Source: Paenibacillus xylanexedens | Lineage (GTDB): Bacteria > Bacillota > Bacilli > Paenibacillales > Paenibacillaceae | Direction: 5' to 3' | NCBI RefSeq assembly: GCF_007676705.1 | Contig: NZ_VEBF01000007.1 | Location: 124,001-188,000, forward strand | Length of the DNA: 64,000 bases | In this document: piece after piece, positions 1-9,030 of the stretch | Position numbering within the stretch: the first letter of the stretch is position 1 | How the letters are laid out: every line of letters starts with the position of its first letter | Notes under the pieces: model-generated | Databases searched by the model: none | What the model was told of the DNA's origin: nothing | The model's input: only the letters and a program-made list of their open reading frames with translations | Program-made: the position numbers and the translations under genes

Positions 1-1707
1 TGTATTCTCCACTCCATAATTGCATCCATGCAGATCGAGAATTTGCTTCGCAATGGCCAGGCCGAGCCCGGTTCCCCCCATTTTGCGATTACGTGAGCGC
101 TCTACCCGATAGAACCTCTCCCATATAAATTGCCGCTCAGCTTCAGCAATCTGCTCGCCCTTGTTCTCAATGGTAATGTGAACAAAACCGTCACGCCTGC
201 TGATCTCAATAGTTATATCGGTATGTGGTATCGCATGACGTATAGCATTCATCATGATATTGAAAATAACTTGCTCCAGCTTGCTTCGGTCACCCTCCAC
301 CGTCTGCTCTGTTGTGGATACAAGCACCACATCCAATCCTTTGTCCTTCAATTGCGGACCCAGACGGCCGGCGATATCTTCAATCATGTCAGCCAGCGCA
401 ACAGCATCTGTATTCAATTGAATGGCTGAGGATTCCAGTCGCACCAGATCCAGCATCTCTTCAACCATCGTTTCCATCTTGATCGCCTCATCAGCGATAA
501 TCTCAATGTAACGCTCCCGTTTGTTCTCACTCACGCCATCCTTAAGCCCTTCGGAGTATCCCTTGATAATGCTAATTGGCGTCTTGAGTTCATGCGATGC
601 ATCGGCAAAAAACTTGCGTTGACGCTGTTCGATCTGCTGCTTCATTTCCATATCCGTGCGCATCTGTGTGTTGGCCTGCCTCAGTTCTTCCAGTGTCTGG
701 CCCAAGGTCCCCGATAATGCATTCAGACTATTGGATAGGCTGCCGATTTCATCATTACGCCGAATAGGTGATTTCACCGTAAAATCCAACGTAGACATTT
801 TCTTGGCAACATGGTTCAAGGCCAGGAGCGGCTTCGTTACAATTCGGGACAGGAGCAATGCCAATAACAGAATCAATACAAATGCGCCAATACCAAAATA
901 TGCATAAAACAAACGTGTTGCCTCATTCGCTTCCCTCATCTCTTGCAGAGAAGTGAGCGAGAAGATCAGTTGTTGCTCAGGTCCTGAACGATGCACTGGA
1001 GCAATGGTGATCACATTGCGAACACCGCTCCAGCTATCCGTCCACTCTTCATTAAGCATTTTGCCATTTGCCAAGGCAAGTTGGTCTTCGGTGGATAAAG
1101 GGAAACGACTATCCAGTGCCTGCACCAGCAGTCCCTGCCTCTGACTCCACGTTGCCAGATTGGGGAGAACTACCTCGGTCAATACACCTGACCACTCCTT
1201 TACCGGTTCAATCGACTCCTGAAAACTTTCTGTACCCCATGCAGCAGAATTGGCATCCTGGATTTTAAATGGATATACCATGGACCCACTGGCCGGGCCT
1301 CTCACCGTCAGTTCCTGCCCATACTTCAGATGGGACGTTATCCAACCTGCATTCTCACTATTGATAAACAAGGACAAGGACACCTTCACGTAACTCCCGT
1401 CCTCCTGAAGCAGCGTAATGTGGAAAGGATCATTAACCAGTCTTCCGGTGTTCGTCAGAATGACCAGATGAGACTGATTCTGACGCATGAACTTCCCGGT
1501 CTCCTTGGCTAGTTGTAAATCACTCCAATGCCCATTGGAGTATTGCTGTTCGAACTTGGACAGCTTTTTCTTCATACTGCTGACCTTTTGATGCTGATAG
1601 AAGTCGGGAAACCAGACCAACTGGGCAAAAACCGTCGTTCCGTATAAAAGAACCAGACATCCTGCCATGACCAGGAATAGCTTCATCGTTACGCCATTTC
1701 TTCTCAT
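1..1707 (-). CDS. Sensor histidine kinase, C-terminus cut by window edge
   Basis: The reading frame stays open from the ATG at 1707 to base 1, so about 569 residues are present and the C-terminal end is missing. A membrane segment near residues 8-24 and a second near 320-340 enclose an extracytoplasmic sensor of about 290 residues. A HAMP-type linker, an H box (ASHELKTP, phospho-accepting His about residue 372), an N box and the GGTGLGLAIA G box (about residue 543) follow. It is therefore a membrane-bound HisKA/HATPase kinase that phosphorylates the response regulator encoded just upstream. The two genes overlap by four bases (ATGA), a sign of translational coupling. The signal it senses cannot be read from the sequence. 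Confidence 0.93.
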   Translation of the reverse strand, partial: MRRNGVTMKLFLVMAGCLVLLYGTTVFAQLVWFPDFYQHQKVSSMKKKLSKFEQQYSNGHWSDLQLAKETGKFMRQNQSHLVILTNTGRLVNDPFHITLLQEDGSYVKVSLSLFINSENAGWITSHLKYGQELTVRGPASGSMVYPFKIQDANSAAWGTESFQESIEPVKEWSGVLTEVVLPNLATWSQRQGLLVQALDSRFPLSTEDQLALANGKMLNEEWTDSWSGVRNVITIAPVHRSGPEQQLIFSLTSLQEMREANEATRLFYAYFGIGAFVLILLLALLLSRIVTKPLLALNHVAKKMSTLDFTVKSPIRRNDEIGSLSNSLNALSGTLGQTLEELRQANTQMRTDMEMKQQIEQRQRKFFADASHELKTPISIIKGYSEGLKDGVSENKRERYIEIIADEAIKMETMVEEMLDLVRLESSAIQLNTDAVALADMIEDIAGRLGPQLKDKGLDVVLVSTTEQTVEGDRSKLEQVIFNIMMNAIRHAIPHTDITIEISRRDGFVHITIENKGEQIAEAERQFIWERFYRVERSRNRKMGGTGLGLAIAKQILDLHGCNYGVENT

Positions 1708-2384
1708 GCTTCTGCCTCGAAACGATAACCGGTGCCAATCACTGTCCGGATGCACTTGGCTTCTTCACCCAGTTTGCTGCGAAGCTTCTTGATGTGAGTA
1801 TCCACAACACGCGAGTCACCTTCAAAATCAAACCCCCAGATCCGATTCAAAATGGCATCCCGGGACAATACAATGCCTGCATTACGCACCAAATAGAGCA
1901 ACAGATCATATTCCTTTGGCGCAAGCTCGACTTCAACCCCGTCCTTCTCCAGCCGCCGAGCCCATGGATCAAGGGTTACCTGTCCGAAGCGAATCACACC
2001 TTGCTCTCTTGCAAATGAACCTTCAACCCGCTTCATTAAGGTCTCTGCACGTGCAACCAGCACACGCGGACTGAATGGCTTCGTGACGTAATCATCTACG
2101 CCCAGCTGGAATCCATGAATTTTATCGTCATCCTCAGACCGTGCAGTCAGCATGATAATAGGTACGGTGGATTGGGAACGAATATGCCCGCATAATGTCC
2201 ATCCATCCATTTCAGGCATCAAAACATCCAGAATAACCAGATCCACCTCATGCAATGCCAACAGTTCCAATGCCTGTACTCCATGTTCTGCTTCTAAGAC
2301 GTTCCATTGTTCTTTTATGAAATAATCGGCCACAATCTCACGAATGCGGCTTTCATCTTCCACCAGAAGCACTGTTCTGATCAT
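1704..2384 (-). CDS. OmpR-family response regulator
   Basis: A 226-residue two-domain regulator. The receiver domain shows the acidic pocket (E9, D10), the phospho-acceptor D53 in LVILDVLMP, T80 and K102 in VTKPF. The C-terminal half is a winged helix of the OmpR/PhoB type ending in VIGTGYRFE. The start has a good ribosome site (AAAGGAGAG). It overlaps the kinase gene by ATGA and is the first gene of the pair. Regulated genes are unknown; no obvious target operon lies beside it inside this window. Confidence 0.95.
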   Translation of the reverse strand: MIRTVLLVEDESRIREIVADYFIKEQWNVLEAEHGVQALELLALHEVDLVILDVLMPEMDGWTLCGHIRSQSTVPIIMLTARSEDDDKIHGFQLGVDDYVTKPFSPRVLVARAETLMKRVEGSFAREQGVIRFGQVTLDPWARRLEKDGVEVELAPKEYDLLLYLVRNAGIVLSRDAILNRIWGFDFEGDSRVVDTHIKKLRSKLGEEAKCIRTVIGTGYRFEAEA

Positions 2385-2527
2385 GGCCGACTCTCCTTTT
2401 TAGATTTCTGATGATAACATACCTATTCTATGTGTCGTTCATGTGTCCATACATGTTTTGGAATGAACCCCATGATATATACGATTAATATAAGCCAAAA
2501 GTTACTAATTTTTATCAAAATGCGCAC

Positions 2528-2571
2528 AAAAAAGAAGCTGCCAACGAGCAACTTCCTGCTCATTGACAGCT
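2528..2571 (-). terminator. Rho-independent terminator downstream of pdxK
   Basis: On the minus strand two 15-base arms (2557-2571 and 2536-2550, two G-U pairs) enclose a 6-base loop and are followed by a TTCTTTTTT run. It lies 68 bases past the pdxK stop. The rest of the 2385-2638 gap shows only the ribosome site of the upstream response regulator gene. Confidence 0.8.
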
Positions 2572-2638
2572 ACTTGAATGAAATCGATTTGTGTCATCCA
2601 GAAGTGATGCGCTACGACTGCGCGCTCCCTGGCAACAC

Positions 2639-3451
2639 TTAACGTTGTTGCTCCAGACGGTGTGCCACATGAAGTGTAGGACCAACAAAACGATTCAGCG
2701 GGAATCCGCCTGCAATCGCTTTGGTCACGAAGGCTTTCCCCTCACGAACAGCCTCTTTCACTGTAAGACCACGAGCCAACCCTGCGGTAATCGCCGCAGA
2801 CGTCGTGCAGCCCGCACCATGCGTATATCCGGAGCCGACAACATCGGCTTCAAACCATTCGTAGTTGGTTCCATCATAGAGTAGATCCATTGCTTTACCC
2901 GGGTTAATCACACCTCGGTCTTTGATCAGTACATGCTTCGAGCCATGGGCATGAATTGCTGCTGCCGCTGCTTCCATCTGTTCTTTAGAGCGAATCGGTC
3001 CACTCTTCGCCAGTTGGGATGCTTCAAACAGATTAGGTGTAACCAGATCGGCACCTGGCAACAGGAATTCGATCATCGCTTCCGTATTTTCCGGTTGCAG
3101 TACTTCGTCTGTACCTTTGCAGACCATTACCGGATCGATAACGATCTGTGGCAGACCACTGCGGCGAATATGTTTCGCTACCAGTTCAATAATATCTACA
3201 GAACCGAGCATACCTGTCTTCATTGCATCGAAACCGATGCCGTCCAGAACAGTGCGAAGCTGCGCTTCAACCACATTTAATTCAACAGGAAAGACCTGGT
3301 GATCCCATGTATCGGGCTCCATTGCCACAACCGTAGTCAGTACGGTCATGCCATACACACCCAGCTCCTGAAAAGTTTTCAAATCAGCTTGAATCCCTGC
3401 ACCGCCGCTCGTGTCCGAACCAGCTATTGTTAATGTTTTTGGAATCGTCAT
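2639..3451 (-). CDS. pdxK: Pyridoxine/HMP kinase (PdxK, ThiD family)
   Basis: A 270-residue PfkB-fold kinase of the ThiD/PdxK family, which phosphorylates pyridoxine/pyridoxal and often hydroxymethylpyrimidine in vitamin B6 salvage and thiamine synthesis. Visible family signatures are LTIAGSDTSGGAGIQAD at the N-terminus, VIDPVMVCKGTDEVL in the middle, TPNLFEAS, and the anion hole HGAGCT near residue 214 with the reactive cysteine typical of the Bacillus PdxK group. Length matches that group (about 270). It is a single-gene unit with its own SigmaA promoter at 3488-3516 and a terminator. The ribosome site AAGGAG is rather far (about 12 bases) from the ATG. Confidence 0.9.
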   Translation of the reverse strand: MTIPKTLTIAGSDTSGGAGIQADLKTFQELGVYGMTVLTTVVAMEPDTWDHQVFPVELNVVEAQLRTVLDGIGFDAMKTGMLGSVDIIELVAKHIRRSGLPQIVIDPVMVCKGTDEVLQPENTEAMIEFLLPGADLVTPNLFEASQLAKSGPIRSKEQMEAAAAAIHAHGSKHVLIKDRGVINPGKAMDLLYDGTNYEWFEADVVGSGYTHGAGCTTSAAITAGLARGLTVKEAVREGKAFVTKAIAGGFPLNRFVGPTLHVAHRLEQQR

Positions 3452-3487
3452 GGTAGTCGCATTCTCCTTCGTGTCTCAGTTGACATT

Positions 3488-3516
3488 ATCCTATCCCTTG
3501 TACGAGCGGATGTCAA
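3488..3516 (-). promoter_or_regulatory. SigmaA promoter for pdxK
   Basis: On the minus strand TTGACA (3511-3516) and TAGGAT (3488-3493) are separated by exactly 17 bases and sit about 40 bases before the pdxK start. It lies between the end of the ABC permease gene and pdxK, so pdxK need not depend on read-through. Confidence 0.6.
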
Positions 3517-3556
3517 TGGCATCTGAAGCCATACAGAGCATGGTTTTCCGAATGAT

Positions 3557-4264
3557 TCAGTTCACATCTTTGGTCTCCAGACGAACCATGGACATCGAAG
3601 CAATCCATATCCCTATTGCTCCAAGGGTCAGAGGGATAATAATAAGCGAATGAATGGAAACTTCCGACCCGTTGAATCCGGAGCAGACAACCAAAACCAG
3701 CAAAATGGACGCGACCATTGTAGTTGTAACAGAATACTTTCGCATACCGAAGAATAGGGGAATGAGTGCCATACTCGCAGCCGATAAAGAACTCATACTA
3801 TACTTCACCAGAAGTCCCAATATATCCCGACTCGTCAATGATCCAGGAATGAAGGAGTAGAATTGATTAACAATTAGCAGCAGTGAACCCATCAACAGAT
3901 CGGTAACCATAATCATCACAAATGTAAAAACAAACACGATAATCAATTTGGCTGCGATGATTTTATGACGCTGGATGGGATAGGTGAACATGACGTTCAT
4001 CGTTTTATTTCTATACTCACTGATCACCAGCTTGGTTAATAAAGCTCCTGCAAATATGATAAAGGTCGCTCTCACAAACGTATCGATAATCATAAAGGCA
4101 GTCTGGTAATCGGCATAGGCATAATCTTCCGCTCCCACATCCACGAATCCAATCATGATCAGGAAAAGAAGAATGGCTATACTGGCAATACCTGCACCTG
4201 CAAAATTACGTGCAAATCGGTGCTTTCGCATCTCAAGTCTGATTAGTTTAAGCAACGTCTTCAT
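3557..4264 (-). CDS. ABC-2 type transporter permease
   Basis: A 235-residue membrane protein with about six hydrophobic segments, starting with a basic cytoplasmic leader (MKTLLKLIRLEMRKHRFAR) typical of ABC-2 permeases of the bacitracin/lantibiotic-immunity kind. The segment SEYRNKTMNVMFTYPIQRHK resembles the cytoplasmic loop found in these permeases. Its start lies 17 bases inside the preceding ATPase gene, so the two make one transporter. With the two-component genes upstream (5301-6943) it most likely exports or protects against an antimicrobial peptide; the substrate is inference. Confidence 0.88.
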   Translation of the reverse strand: MKTLLKLIRLEMRKHRFARNFAGAGIASIAILLFLIMIGFVDVGAEDYAYADYQTAFMIIDTFVRATFIIFAGALLTKLVISEYRNKTMNVMFTYPIQRHKIIAAKLIIVFVFTFVMIMVTDLLMGSLLLIVNQFYSFIPGSLTSRDILGLLVKYSMSSLSAASMALIPLFFGMRKYSVTTTMVASILLVLVVCSGFNGSEVSIHSLIIIPLTLGAIGIWIASMSMVRLETKDVN

Positions 4265-5171
4265 CCCCTTTCACAAGCTTCATGAAGTGTTCTTCCAGGG
4301 AATGAGCCCGTTTGGATATCGATTCGATCTCAATGCCATGCTGAATCAGCTTGGTGGTTAATTCCGATGGAATGATTCCCGGATCATAGATGCGTAACGT
4401 TTGGTCATCGACCAGTTTATAATTACTCAAACCAAGCTGATGTTCAATGACATAGGTCGCTTTGCGGACATCTACCGCCTGTAACTCGATGTACTCATTT
4501 TGACTTCCACGAATGCTCTCCATCGAGACCTCCTCCACCAAACGACCGCCGCGAATGACACCAACCGTGTCCGCAATCTGCTCGATCTCCCCAAGGATGT
4601 GACTGGAGACCAATAGGGTGATCCGATACTCATTGCTAAGTCGCTTGAACAAATCTCGCATCTCTCGGATCCCTACCGGATCCAATCCATTAATCGGTTC
4701 ATCCAGGATGAGCAGTTCAGGTGTGGTTATGAGTGCACGAGCCAGTCCGAGCCTTTGCTTCATGCCCAGAGAGAAGTCTTTAACCGATTTCTTGCCTGTA
4801 TCTTTTAACCCTACCATTTCCATCGTGTTGTCGATGATCTTTTTGTTGTAGAATCCCATGTATTCACAGTGAAGCTCCAGATTCTCGCGAGCAGACAGTC
4901 TATCGTAGAAAAAAGGATATTCAATAATACTGCCCATTCGCTTCAGCACTTCATAGGAGGTCGGCGTAAGCTTCTCCCCAAACAATTCAATCTCCCCTGA
5001 GGTTGGTTTGACGAGATTGGTGAGCATCTTCATGATGGTTGTTTTACCTGCACCATTCGGACCAAGAAACCCATAGATCTCACCTTGCTTAATATTCATA
5101 TTGACGTTGGATACAACCTCTGCCCCTTCATATACTTTGGTCACATCTATTGTTCGTGCGATATAATTCAT
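4248..5171 (-). CDS. ABC transporter ATP-binding protein (BcrA/lantibiotic-immunity type)
   Basis: The frame is open to 5252, but the ATG at 5171 is preceded by AAAGGAGAA at 7 bases, giving a 307-residue protein. It has Walker A GPNGAGKTT (residues 37-45), the signature region SLGMKQRLGLARAL, Walker B LLILDEP and the H-loop SSHIL, followed by a C-terminal extension of about 90 residues usual in BcrA-like ATPases. It energises the permease encoded next. The upstream gap of 129 bases carries a direct repeat (5253-5271) that may be the target of the neighbouring response regulator. Confidence 0.92.
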   Translation of the reverse strand: MNYIARTIDVTKVYEGAEVVSNVNMNIKQGEIYGFLGPNGAGKTTIMKMLTNLVKPTSGEIELFGEKLTPTSYEVLKRMGSIIEYPFFYDRLSARENLELHCEYMGFYNKKIIDNTMEMVGLKDTGKKSVKDFSLGMKQRLGLARALITTPELLILDEPINGLDPVGIREMRDLFKRLSNEYRITLLVSSHILGEIEQIADTVGVIRGGRLVEEVSMESIRGSQNEYIELQAVDVRKATYVIEHQLGLSNYKLVDDQTLRIYDPGIIPSELTTKLIQHGIEIESISKRAHSLEEHFMKLVKGDEDVA

Positions 5172-5252
5172 CGTCTTGTTCTCCTTTACGTCCCCTGTCC
5201 GGGTTCCTATATCTATATTGTAAAGAGAAAAGTCTTCTTTTTTATTAATCAA

Positions 5253-5271
5253 ATCTTACAAAAACCTTAAG
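5253..5271 (-). promoter_or_regulatory. Candidate response-regulator direct repeat before the ABC genes
   Basis: Read on the minus strand, TTAAG and GTAAG half-sites recur with an 11-base period, one helical turn, as in many OmpR/PhoB-family targets. A possible -10 (TACAAT) lies about 32 bases downstream without a good -35, which fits an activator-dependent promoter. No experimental support is visible. Confidence 0.4.
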
Positions 5272-5300
5272 TCTGACCGGAAACGCCAACGAAGGCTCTA

Positions 5301-6230
5301 TCAGGCCTTTAGGGTAACCGAAAATACAGTACGTTGATGTGGCACACTATGCAAGCGAATGCTTCCACCCATCTGCTCGACTAGCCGCTTCGTGATCGTA
5401 AGACCAAGGCCGCTGCCCTGATAGAGTCGATTGCGGGAATCTTCCAATGTATACATGCGTTCGAACACACGACTATGCTCGCTCTCCGGAATCCCTTTTC
5501 CCTGGTCCCAGATCTGTAGCGTCACAGGTCCACCTATCGAATGGTCGAGTGAAAGTCCTAGCACCTTACCCTCTGCTCCATATTTCATCCCATTGGTAAT
5601 GAGATTATCCAGCACACGGTCCAATGCTTCTTCATTCGCTTGTACGAAGATATCCCCATCAGGTATCTCCAGCTCCACGTGCAACCCCAGATTCGTCAAC
5701 ATTTCATAAAAGGAGATCATCTTCAACCGGCATAATTCGCTTAAATTCACCCGACCAAGCACCAGTTCCGTATCTCCGGATTCCAGCTTCGCCAGATCAA
5801 AAAAGGAATGAATCAAACGCAACACTTCCTGCGCCTTATCCTGTATTTTCTCCGTCATAATCTTCCGTTCCTGATCGGTTAATGATGGGCTGTGCAGTAA
5901 GGTCTCACTATAACCCAGCACTACTGTGAGTGGCGTTTTCAGATCATGCGAAATGTTGGAGAGCATGTTACGCATCTCCTTCTCCTGGTTCGCATACCCC
6001 GCTTTGGCGCGGTGGGCATAGTCCAGCAGCTCGTTCATGTCTTTCAGAAGCTGACTGACTTGGTCATCACTATTGAATACAAGCAAGCGCTCAAAGGTGC
6101 CTTGATCCAGAATTGCGGATATTTTCTGATGAATATAGGACAGATGTTGGGTGCGTTTCCGCAATCTCATCCACAATCCAATGACGGCAATGGCCAGAAT
6201 ACCCGTTGTAATGGCAAAAATCAGTGTCAT
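5301..6230 (-). CDS. Sensor histidine kinase with a single N-terminal membrane helix
   Basis: A 309-residue kinase with one membrane span (residues 2-20), a short basic stretch and a coiled segment leading directly into the H box SNISHDLKTP (His95). The N box (LDNLITNGMKYG), G1 (DQGKGIP) and G2 (GSGLGLTI) follow. With no extracellular domain it cannot bind a ligand outside in the usual way. Kinases like this next to ABC-2 transporters usually take their signal from the transporter or the membrane. Its ATG overlaps the response regulator stop (ATGA). Confidence 0.93.
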   Translation of the reverse strand: MTLIFAITTGILAIAVIGLWMRLRKRTQHLSYIHQKISAILDQGTFERLLVFNSDDQVSQLLKDMNELLDYAHRAKAGYANQEKEMRNMLSNISHDLKTPLTVVLGYSETLLHSPSLTDQERKIMTEKIQDKAQEVLRLIHSFFDLAKLESGDTELVLGRVNLSELCRLKMISFYEMLTNLGLHVELEIPDGDIFVQANEEALDRVLDNLITNGMKYGAEGKVLGLSLDHSIGGPVTLQIWDQGKGIPESEHSRVFERMYTLEDSRNRLYQGSGLGLTITKRLVEQMGGSIRLHSVPHQRTVFSVTLKA

Positions 6231-6943
6231 CCCTGCTCCGCCTCCAGCTTATAGCCGATGCCCCAGAGTGTCTTGATATATTGGGGAGCCGAAGGATCTG
6301 CCTCCAGTTTCTCACGCAGACGACGCATATGTACGTTAATGATATTTTCGTCCCCATAATAATGATCGTTCCAGACGGAAGCATAGATCTGCGCCTTGGT
6401 GAACACTTTGCCAGGATGGGTAACCAATAGTTTCAGGATGCCAAATTCCTTGGATGTCAGTTTAACGGGTGTACCTTCGCGCTCCACCTCGTACGTCTCC
6501 ATATCAACCACAAGTCCTCCAATGTGAATACGTTGATCTTTAACCATTTCAGTCACAGGCGGAGTGGTATAATTGGCGCGGCGAATCGCAGCTTTGATGC
6601 GGGCAGTCAGTTCGATTAACGAGAACGGTTTGCTCAAGTAATCATCTGCGCCGAAGCCCAGACCTAGCGCTTTGTCCACTTCCCCATCCTTCGCAGACAG
6701 AATGAGCACAGGCACCAGACTGACTGCCCGTATGGTTTGCAGCACATCCATCCCACTTTTGCGGGGCAGCATCAGATCCAGAATAACCAGATCATAGCCA
6801 GGTTGTGACTGGCTGAACTGACGCTCTGCCTCTAAGCCGTCATATGCATAAGTGACGTCGTATCCCTCTTTTTCCAGATAGGGTCCGACCATCTCACTAA
6901 TTGAACGATCATCTTCAACAAGCAACAAGCGGTGACTTAACAC
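6227..6943 (-). CDS. OmpR-family response regulator (GTG start)
   Basis: The frame extends to 7009, but GTG at 6943 has a strong TTGGAGGG site six bases upstream and starts exactly at the receiver domain, giving 238 residues. Receiver landmarks are EDD (10-12), D56 in LVILDLMLP and the switch lysine in YLSKPF. The winged helix ends with LWGIGYKLE. It forms a pair with the following kinase and probably controls the ABC transporter at 3557-5171. Confidence 0.92.
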   Translation of the reverse strand: MLSHRLLLVEDDRSISEMVGPYLEKEGYDVTYAYDGLEAERQFSQSQPGYDLVILDLMLPRKSGMDVLQTIRAVSLVPVLILSAKDGEVDKALGLGFGADDYLSKPFSLIELTARIKAAIRRANYTTPPVTEMVKDQRIHIGGLVVDMETYEVEREGTPVKLTSKEFGILKLLVTHPGKVFTKAQIYASVWNDHYYGDENIINVHMRRLREKLEADPSAPQYIKTLWGIGYKLEAEQG

Positions 6944-7012
6944 ATGTTTCCCTCCAACATGAACATTTTTCTTTATTACCTCACAGTTTGTTTGAATTGG
7001 CAATGACATACG

Positions 7013-7064
7013 AAAAAACCTGACAGGAGCACCACTTTGACATCAAGTGTGTTTCCTGCCAGGT
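7013..7064 (-). terminator. Terminator downstream of the degV gene
   Basis: On the minus strand 11-base arms ACCTGGCAGGA and TCCTGTCAGGT (one G-U) enclose a partly paired loop and are followed by six T residues. It separates the DegV gene from the regulator pair. Confidence 0.8.
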
Positions 7065-7096
7065 CTATGAGCGTCTGTAGATAAATGCTGGTGCTT

Positions 7097-7948
7097 CTAA
7101 TCTCTATATCCGTTCTCGCTGTGGATCCAGCACAGTCCAATGGTTCCTGCACCTGCATGGATACTAACCACAGGGATAAACGGCATGATTTCGGTCTTTA
7201 ATCTAGGCAGCAGAGCTGCAATCTGTTTTTTGATCGTTACGGCTTCTTCCTGATTGTTCGCATGCATAATGCACACATGTTTTACTTTCTCCATATCCAG
7301 CTTGAGCATATCCAGCATGCGCTCTTTCGTCCGCTTGAACGTGCGGATCTTCTCATTCACAACCACTTTGCCCTCTTCAAATCGAAGCAGCAGATGGATC
7401 TTGAGCAGTTGACTGATGATCAGCTGTGTGCCCGACACCCGTCCACTGCGATGAAGATGCTGAAGACTGGCCGGTATGAGGTAAAAGGACATATTATCAA
7501 TCATCTGTTCAATGTTTACTTTGATCTCGGCAGCTGAACATCCCTGCTTCTGCCATTCCAGTCCTTGCATAATCATCTCACGGTGAGGATAGGCACCTGC
7601 CTTTGAATCAATTGCGGTCACCGTCACTCCTGCAATCTCTGCAGCCTGCATGGACGTATGCAGCGTTCCGCTAAGCGCTGTAGAGCAATGAATCGTAATA
7701 ATCTCATCGTACTTGTCTTTGAGCGACTCATACAGTTCAATGAACTCGCCAATGGGTGGCTGCGAACTGCTCGCACGTGAAGCCTCCGCAAGTTTCTCAT
7801 AGAACATTTCAGATGTAATGTCATCGGTTTCCCGGTAACATTCCTCTCCAAATACGATGCGCAGCGGTACGATGTAGATATGATTTTGCTCCGCAAAAAC
7901 GGGATCCAGTGTACTGGTACTATCGGTGACCCATGCAATTTTCTTCAT
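7097..7948 (-). CDS. DegV family (fatty-acid-binding) protein
   Basis: A 283-residue DegV/EDD-fold protein. The N-terminus KKIAWVTDSTSTL, the central HCSTALSGT loop and the DSKAGAYP segment are the lipid carboxylate-binding landmarks of the family. Members such as FakB hand exogenous fatty acids to the FakA kinase. No FakA partner is in this window, so the exact lipid and partner are unknown. It is transcribed alone, with a terminator behind it and a CRE-like site in front. Confidence 0.9.
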   Translation of the reverse strand: MKKIAWVTDSTSTLDPVFAEQNHIYIVPLRIVFGEECYRETDDITSEMFYEKLAEASRASSSQPPIGEFIELYESLKDKYDEIITIHCSTALSGTLHTSMQAAEIAGVTVTAIDSKAGAYPHREMIMQGLEWQKQGCSAAEIKVNIEQMIDNMSFYLIPASLQHLHRSGRVSGTQLIISQLLKIHLLLRFEEGKVVVNEKIRTFKRTKERMLDMLKLDMEKVKHVCIMHANNQEEAVTIKKQIAALLPRLKTEIMPFIPVVSIHAGAGTIGLCWIHSENGYRD

Positions 7949-8040
7949 GACATCCTTCTCTCTTGCCGGATTGTTCGTTCTGTATCCTCAATCGTCAGGC
8001 ACAAGCCCGGCGGTGTATTTAAAATTTGAATATTTCACAT

Positions 8041-8054
8041 TGTAAACGTTTGCG
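8041..8054. promoter_or_regulatory. CRE-like palindrome in the divergent degV/ABC region
   Basis: TGTAAACGTTTGCG agrees with the catabolite-responsive element pattern TGWAANCGNTNWCA at 12 of 14 positions on either strand. The 305-base gap (7949-8253) also carries the SigmaA promoter of the ABC genes. A different LacI-family operator is equally possible. Confidence 0.35.
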
Positions 8055-8150
8055 ATACTGCCTCTCAATTATAAATGAACGGACAGACCGTTGTCTTGTG
8101 GCGCAATCATGAACACCCCTATTAATACCAGTATTAGCTAAAAAAATGTC

Positions 8151-8179
8151 TTGCCTGTGAAGGAATAAATTGGTATGCT
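8151..8179 (+). promoter_or_regulatory. SigmaA promoter for the ABC-2 exporter operon
   Basis: TTGCCT (8151-8156) and TATGCT (8174-8179) are 17 bases apart, about 75 bases before the first start codon of the operon. Confidence 0.5.
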
Positions 8180-8253
8180 GTTGTCCTTCTCTCTTTTTCG
8201 CCTTGACTGAAGTGAACGGAAACGCCGTTCAATCCACTTATCGGAGGTGTCAC

Positions 8254-9030
8254 ATGCTTTATTTCACCCTGGCTTCCAAAGCCTACTCCCGGAATCTGCA
8301 ATACCGCGGGGCACACATGGTACATAACCTGGCAAGCGCCATGTTTGGTTACATGTACGCCTGCCTCTGGATCGGCATCGGGGCCGACCACACGCTCGGG
8401 GAATACGGGACACAAGGGATGATCAGCTACATTGCGTTCACGCAATCCTCTCTCTGGATCTCGGGTTTTCTCACGAACGGATTGGGTATCCCCCTATCCG
8501 TCAGGACAGGGCAGATCGCACTGGACCTCATGAGGCCAGTTCATCTGTTCACCCACCTGATGGCACGCGAATGGGGGCAGATCGCCTACCAGTTCGTGTA
8601 CAAAAGTATTCCGATCTACCTGCTCTTCTCCATTGTCTTTTCCCTGGATTGGCCCTCAGACGTTTCAACGCTGTTCTATGCCGCACTTGGTCTTGCCGGC
8701 GCCGCATACTTGTCCATCTGCATGAACTACATCATTGGTGCTACGTCGATGTGGACCACGGAGTCTTCATGGCTTCACTGGGGCAATCACGCCATGATGA
8801 ATCTGCTGGCTGGTTTCTTCATTCCACTGGAGTGGCTGCCGAACTGGCTTGAACAACTTGCCTGGCTATCCCCCTACCCTTTCCTGCTGTATGTACCTAC
8901 CCGAATCTACCTTGGTTTCGAAGATGGCTCCTTGCTATGGGGAACCTTGCTTTGGTGCGTCTTCATGACGTTGTTCTGTCTTGCGATTACCCAGGTGTTA
9001 CGTCGTAAAGTGGAGGTGCAGGGCGGATGA
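8254..9030 (+). CDS. ABC-2 family permease, first subunit
   Basis: The frame opens at 8170, but the ATG at 8254 has a clear CGGAGGTG site and begins the conserved sequence, giving 258 residues with about six membrane spans. It looks like the ABC2_membrane_6 permease family (PF06182), which always comes as a pair of related permeases plus an ATPase; members are annotated as putative drug or viologen exporters. The family label is from memory of the sequence pattern. The gene overlaps the next permease by ATGA. Confidence 0.85.
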   Translation: MLYFTLASKAYSRNLQYRGAHMVHNLASAMFGYMYACLWIGIGADHTLGEYGTQGMISYIAFTQSSLWISGFLTNGLGIPLSVRTGQIALDLMRPVHLFTHLMAREWGQIAYQFVYKSIPIYLLFSIVFSLDWPSDVSTLFYAALGLAGAAYLSICMNYIIGATSMWTTESSWLHWGNHAMMNLLAGFFIPLEWLPNWLEQLAWLSPYPFLLYVPTRIYLGFEDGSLLWGTLLWCVFMTLFCLAITQVLRRKVEVQGG

